Assembly (NCBI GenBank): GCA_964387205.1
Contig: CAYLVY010000004.1
Coordinates: 1 to 64,000 of the forward strand
Length of the DNA stretch: 64,000 nucleotides
Reading direction: 5' to 3'
Source: CAIVAT01 sp964387205
GTDB taxonomy: Bacteria > Bacteroidota > Bacteroidia > Bacteroidales > FEN-979
The notes under the pieces were generated by a model, which saw nothing but the letters and a program-made list of their open reading frames with translations, was not told the origin of the DNA and searched no databases. Positions 60,439-64,000 of the stretch are shown here, in pieces. Position numbers and translations under genes: made by a program. Position 1 is the first letter of the stretch; each line of letters opens with the position of its first letter.

Positions 60439-62692
60439 CATTGGTGAAATCCGTGTTCAGTTTGAACCGGATGTTATCAGGGCACGCAACCTGGCATCCT
60501 TGCTGGCTTCCGAGATGCAGTTCGAAAAAACAACCTGCATCCGGATCGGGACCGCCGTTTCAGAACTCACCCGCAATATCATTGAATACGCCCGGGGAGG
60601 CAATGTTACATTCAGGATCGCGCAACGCGAAAATGCACCGGACGGTATCATCATCACCTTCTCCGACCATGGCCCGGGAATAGAGGATCTCCCGCAGATC
60701 GAATCGGGAGATTATCAATCCAAAACAGGCATGGGGGTAGGTTTGATCGGTTCCAAAAGATTGATGGACGATTTCGAAATAGTTTCCAAACCCGGGGATG
60801 GGACAACCATCACAACGGCAAAATGGCTCCCCAGGTTCTCGAAATGTCTGAGTCAAAGCAGAATTGAGGCCATCAGGACGGCATTCGGAAAGACAGTCGA
60901 ACGGGGCGATTCCAGCATGGTGGATACCATCAATGCCCAGAACAATGAACTGATCTACCTGCTGAGACAAATCCAGGAACGCAATAACCAGATCGAAGCC
61001 ATCAACCATGAACTGGAAGAGACCAACCGGGGTGTGGTGGCGCTGAACCGTGAGTTGCAGGATAATGCCATTGCCATTGAAAAAGCCAGACATGAAGCCG
61101 AAGAAGCCAACCGTGCCAAAAGCGAATTTCTTGCCAACATGAGCCATGAGATCAGGACCCCGATGAACGGGATCCTCGGGATGTTGGATATCGTGCTGGG
61201 AACCGACCTGAACCCGGAGCAGTTCCAGTTTCTCAAGATGGCCAAAGACAGCGCCGATGTGCTCCTCAGCCTGCTTAACGATATTCTCGATTTTTCGAAA
61301 ATCGAAGCCGGTCAACTGGAAATCGAAGAGGTCGATTTTAACCTTCATGAAATTATTGAAGGGGTAACCGATGTGGTTATCCAGAAAATTGAAGATAAAG
61401 GTTTGGAGCTGAACCTGATGATCGACCAGGAGGTACCCCGTTTCCTGGTGGGGGATCCCACCAGGCTCCGGCAGGTGATCATCAACCTGGTGAGCAATGC
61501 GGTGAAATTTACCCATAGAGGAGAGATTACCATCCGTGTCAATACTCATGCACCATCTGTTTCAGCAGGGAGGGGATCAGCTCCTTGCGATACGGAGTTA
61601 CTCTTTTCCGTGGAGGATACCGGGATCGGAATTCCTGAAAACCGGCTGAATGCGATTTTCGATAGTTTTTCCCAGGCCGACAGCTCCACTACGCGCAAAT
61701 ACGGAGGTACAGGCTTAGGGCTCACCATCAGTAAAAACCTTGTGGAGATGATGGGCGGGGAGATATGGGTACAAAGCACCGTGGATGAGGGCAGTACTTT
61801 CCACTTTACAGCCCGGCTGAAAAAATCGGTGAAATTTGAAAGCATCGGACTGAAGATCCCTGAACAAATCAGCGGAATGAAAATCCTGGCGATCGATGAC
61901 AATAAAACCAACCGGATCATCCTGAGAGAGATACTTCGCAGTTTCGGATGCAGCGCCGATATCCATGAAGATGCCCGTACCGCACTCCGGACATTCCTTT
62001 CAGCACCCAAAGATCATTATAACCTGATCATCACAGATTACCTGATGCCCGACATGAACGGTTTCGACCTGATGAAAAGCATCCGGGATACCAGTCAGGT
62101 ACCTGCAGTGGTATTGACCTCCGTAGGTGTATGGGGAGATAAAAAACTATTCCGGGAACTCGGGAATATTGTCTTTATCACCAAACCGGTAAAACAATCG
62201 GTACTCTATGAATCGATCATCGACCTGATGGGCATCCAGGCTGCCAAACCCGACAAGATCGAAAGCAAAACGATCTGTGCCGACCTGTTAACCCTTCAAT
62301 CGCTCAGCGATAAGGCACGCATTCTCCTCGTGGAGGATAACCTGATCAACCAGCGTGTCACCACCGCCATGATCAAAAAAACCAACATCACGGTGGATGT
62401 GGCCGGCGATGGCATTGAAGCCATCGAAGTACTTCGGAAAAATCACTACTCCCTCGTCCTGATGGATGTGCAGATGCCCAAGATGGACGGGTTGACGGCA
62501 ACCAGAAAGATCCGTTCGGAACTAAAACTGCATGACCTACCTGTTATCGCCATGACCGCCAATGCCATGAAAGGCGACCGTGAAGAGTGCCTCCTGGCCG
62601 GAATGAACGATTACCTCTCCAAACCCATCAAAGCCGAAGAGTTGTTCTGCAAATTGAGGACCTGGCTGACCGCAGAAGGTAAAAACCCTTAG
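60398..62692 (+). CDS. Hybrid histidine kinase with an N-terminal RsbT-like ATPase and two receiver domains
   Basis: This is a 764-residue cytoplasmic protein without membrane helices. An RsbT-like GHKL domain covers about 10-145 (VSELTRNIIEYARGG; SDHGPGIED; GMGVGLIGSKRL). A coiled coil follows (about 180-235), then HisKA with His250 in MSHEIRTPMNG and a HATPase_c with NLVSNAVKFT, DTGIGIPE and GGTGLGLTIS. Two receivers follow, with Asp547 (ITDYLMPDMNG) and Asp690 (LMDVQMPKMDG). The frame is open from 60113, inside the phosphatase gene, but the ATG at 60398 fits the domain start. It is the last gene of the operon, which suggests that stressosome output feeds a phosphorelay. Confidence 0.9.
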   Translation: MTTQPFLSSATLHDIGEIRVQFEPDVIRARNLASLLASEMQFEKTTCIRIGTAVSELTRNIIEYARGGNVTFRIAQRENAPDGIIITFSDHGPGIEDLPQIESGDYQSKTGMGVGLIGSKRLMDDFEIVSKPGDGTTITTAKWLPRFSKCLSQSRIEAIRTAFGKTVERGDSSMVDTINAQNNELIYLLRQIQERNNQIEAINHELEETNRGVVALNRELQDNAIAIEKARHEAEEANRAKSEFLANMSHEIRTPMNGILGMLDIVLGTDLNPEQFQFLKMAKDSADVLLSLLNDILDFSKIEAGQLEIEEVDFNLHEIIEGVTDVVIQKIEDKGLELNLMIDQEVPRFLVGDPTRLRQVIINLVSNAVKFTHRGEITIRVNTHAPSVSAGRGSAPCDTELLFSVEDTGIGIPENRLNAIFDSFSQADSSTTRKYGGTGLGLTISKNLVEMMGGEIWVQSTVDEGSTFHFTARLKKSVKFESIGLKIPEQISGMKILAIDDNKTNRIILREILRSFGCSADIHEDARTALRTFLSAPKDHYNLIITDYLMPDMNGFDLMKSIRDTSQVPAVVLTSVGVWGDKKLFRELGNIVFITKPVKQSVLYESIIDLMGIQAAKPDKIESKTICADLLTLQSLSDKARILLVEDNLINQRVTTAMIKKTNITVDVAGDGIEAIEVLRKNHYSLVLMDVQMPKMDGLTATRKIRSELKLHDLPVIAMTANAMKGDREECLLAGMNDYLSKPIKAEELFCKLRTWLTAEGKNP

Positions 62693-62784
62693 GTCTTCCT
62701 GCGAAAGAAATCCTTTTGAGATTATGAAACATCTTCAGGACAGCATTCCCATCTGAAGGTAAGTGATATTTATGCGCTTTAACA

Positions 62785-62800
62785 TGGCACGTTTTTTGAC
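62785..62800 (+). promoter_or_regulatory. Possible sigma-54-type promoter before the thioredoxin gene
   Basis: TGGCAC-G-TTTT-TTGAC resembles the -24/-12 pattern TGGCACRNNNNTTGCW, but the -12 GC is replaced by GA. The start codon is 30 bases downstream. Confidence 0.3.
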
Positions 62801-62830
62801 AACAATCGGAAAACATAAAATTTTTTCACC

Positions 62831-63175
62831 ATGTTACAGACCAATCTCCATCACATCCAGAGTGCCGACGAGTACCAGAAATTTATTGAAGAGAACGAAA
62901 ACGTCATGATCTGCTGCGGCCGCATGGGGCCGATGTGCATTCCGGTCTATGGCATCATGGAAGATATCGAATCGGAATACCCCCATGTAAAATTTGCCGA
63001 CATGGAATTTGACAATCCGGAAGCGTATGTAATACGAAATGCCCCGGAATGCCGTGGATTCATGGGAATTCCCTTCACCATGTACTACAAAAACGGGAAA
63101 GTGGTGAAGGCCACCAGCAGCATCCAGAGCATGCCCCAGGTGCGGGCAATCCTCGACAGTGAATTCAAAAAATAA
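62831..63175 (+). CDS. Thioredoxin-fold protein with a non-canonical active site
   Basis: This 114-residue protein has a thioredoxin-like order of strands and a cis-Pro in FMGIPFTMYYKNGK near residue 78. The place of WCGPC is occupied by RMGPMC, so the canonical CXXC is absent. Cys28, Cys29 and Cys36 surround it, and another Cys lies in PECRGF near residue 73. Similar proteins appear widespread in Bacteroidota. The thioredoxin reductase gene starts 12 bases later, so the two are probably cotranscribed and partner each other. Confidence 0.82.
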   Translation: MLQTNLHHIQSADEYQKFIEENENVMICCGRMGPMCIPVYGIMEDIESEYPHVKFADMEFDNPEAYVIRNAPECRGFMGIPFTMYYKNGKVVKATSSIQSMPQVRAILDSEFKK

Positions 63176-63187
63176 ACTCATCCTGCC

Positions 63188-64000
63188 ATGGCAGAAATAT
63201 ACGACATCATCATTCTCGGCGGCGGCCCGGCAGGACTCACCGCCGGGATCTATGCCGCCAGAGCCAGAATGAAAACCCTCATCCTCAATGAAGGGACCAT
63301 TGGCGGACAACTGGTGCTGACCCATGAAATTGCCAATTATCCCGGTGTCGAACCCATTAGTGGTTATCAATTGGGCTCCATCATGAAAAGACAAGCCCTG
63401 TCGTTTGGCTGTACCATTAAATCCAACCTTGGAATCACTGCATTCGACCTCTCCGCCACGCCTAAATGGGTGGAGGTTAACGGAACAGATCGTTATCTGG
63501 CGACAACTGTCATTCTGTCACCCGGTGGGGAACCCCGGATGCTGGGCGTCCCCGGCGAAAAGGAATTGAAGGGACGCGGCGTCTCCTATTGCGCTACCTG
63601 CGATGGCGATTTTTTCACCGGCAAAGAGATCGTGGTGGTCGGGGGTGGAAATTCGGCGCTGGAAGAGGCTGTCTCCCTCACAAAATATGCTGCAACAGTG
63701 ACGTTGATCCATCAGTTCGACCATTTCCAGGCCTTTCCGTATGCCATCGCGGAAGCGAAAGCCAATCCGAAGATCAATTTTAAAATGGAGGCAAGAGTAA
63801 CCCGGATCCATGGGGAAGAAACAGTGAAAAACATTGAATACGTGCATATTCCGACAGGGAAAATTAAAAATATTGCTGCCGACGGCATCTTCATCTTTAT
63901 TGGATATGTCGCACGGACCCACGGATTCGAAAGATGCATCCGGCTCAACGACAGGGGGGAGATCATCACCGACGACCGGCTGCAAACCAATATTCCCGGC
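63188..64000 (+). CDS. trxB: Thioredoxin reductase, C-terminal end cut by the window edge
   Basis: The frame is open to the last base, so about 271 residues are visible out of about 310. The N-terminal FAD motif ILGGGPAGLTAGIYAARA is near residue 8, the GGQLVLTHEIANYPG stretch near residue 40, and the redox Cys pair in SYCATCDGDFF near residue 138. The NADPH-binding VVVGGGNSALEEAVSL is near residue 155. GIFIFIGY appears before the edge. It probably transfers electrons from NADPH to the preceding thioredoxin-like protein. The start is the ATG at 63188. Confidence 0.95.
   Translation, partial: MAEIYDIIILGGGPAGLTAGIYAARARMKTLILNEGTIGGQLVLTHEIANYPGVEPISGYQLGSIMKRQALSFGCTIKSNLGITAFDLSATPKWVEVNGTDRYLATTVILSPGGEPRMLGVPGEKELKGRGVSYCATCDGDFFTGKEIVVVGGGNSALEEAVSLTKYAATVTLIHQFDHFQAFPYAIAEAKANPKINFKMEARVTRIHGEETVKNIEYVHIPTGKIKNIAADGIFIFIGYVARTHGFERCIRLNDRGEIITDDRLQTNIPG

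Noticed and set aside
60560..61549. A 329-residue open frame on the minus strand
   Set aside because: It lies wholly inside the hybrid kinase gene, has low-complexity His/Gln-rich content typical of antisense frames and no recognisable domain.
1..64000. CRISPR arrays, tRNA/rRNA genes, insertion sequences or prophage
   Set aside because: No spaced repeat array, transposase, integrase or phage structural gene was seen, and the spacers are too short to hide rRNA. A tRNA scan would be needed to exclude a single tRNA fully.

Overview
The window is a chromosomal segment from a Bacteroidota bacterium, most likely an anaerobic member of the Bacteroidales or a related order. The evidence is a GldH lipoprotein, a type IX secretion C-terminal sorting domain, an UpxY-type NusG paralogue, a TonB-dependent receptor with a carboxypeptidase-like N-terminus, and repeated promoter boxes of the form TAnnTTTG. 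Fumarate reductase and a tungsten-type aldehyde:ferredoxin oxidoreductase suggest anaerobic metabolism. Three runs of N, each of a size that does not preserve the reading frame, indicate a draft or metagenome assembly. No tRNA, rRNA, CRISPR array, prophage or insertion sequence was seen.

Layout. 1-14.0 kb is housekeeping: the end of frdA, then frdB, holB, ricT, gldH, a PBP1A, mutS2 and rpsT; a divergent acyltransferase pair resembling GlsB/GlsA of glycine-lipid synthesis; engB; and a biotin carrier plus acyl-CoA carboxyltransferase pair. 14.1-34.0 kb is an exopolysaccharide/capsule locus headed by the UpxY-type antiterminator. It holds a UDP-sugar dehydrogenase, flippase, polymerase, five glycosyltransferases, a DUF362 protein, a CapK-like adenylate-forming enzyme, a frame-broken two-domain oxidoreductase, a heparinase-like lyase, an exosortase-like protein, a WecA-like initiating transferase and a Wzi-like outer-membrane protein. 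34.1-42.2 kb holds a protein of three exact 77-residue repeats, a membrane protein, a biotin-dependent carboxyltransferase, the aldehyde oxidoreductase, a carbonic anhydrase and a P5C dehydrogenase.

42.4-54.3 kb is the most interesting region. It is a tightly packed, co-directional operon for tungstate/molybdate acquisition and pyranopterin cofactor assembly: a ModE-like HTH regulator, a WtpA-type binding protein, a lipoprotein, a T9SS-sorted protein, a TonB-dependent receptor, a cofactor-less sulfite-oxidase-fold protein, permease, ATPase, MoeA, a compact MoaA, MoaC and a MOSC-MogA fusion. The receptor and the three exported proteins lie between the binding protein and the permease. I infer that they form an outer-membrane, energy-coupled uptake route for the oxyanion or a complex of it. 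The likely consumer is the aldehyde oxidoreductase a few kilobases upstream.

54.4-62.7 kb holds two envelope lipoproteins and then a stressosome-type operon: a small STAS-like protein, RsbR, RsbS, RsbT, an RsbT-RsbX-like fusion, and a hybrid histidine kinase that begins with an RsbT-like ATPase domain and ends in two receiver domains. The window closes with an atypical thioredoxin and a thioredoxin reductase cut by the window edge.
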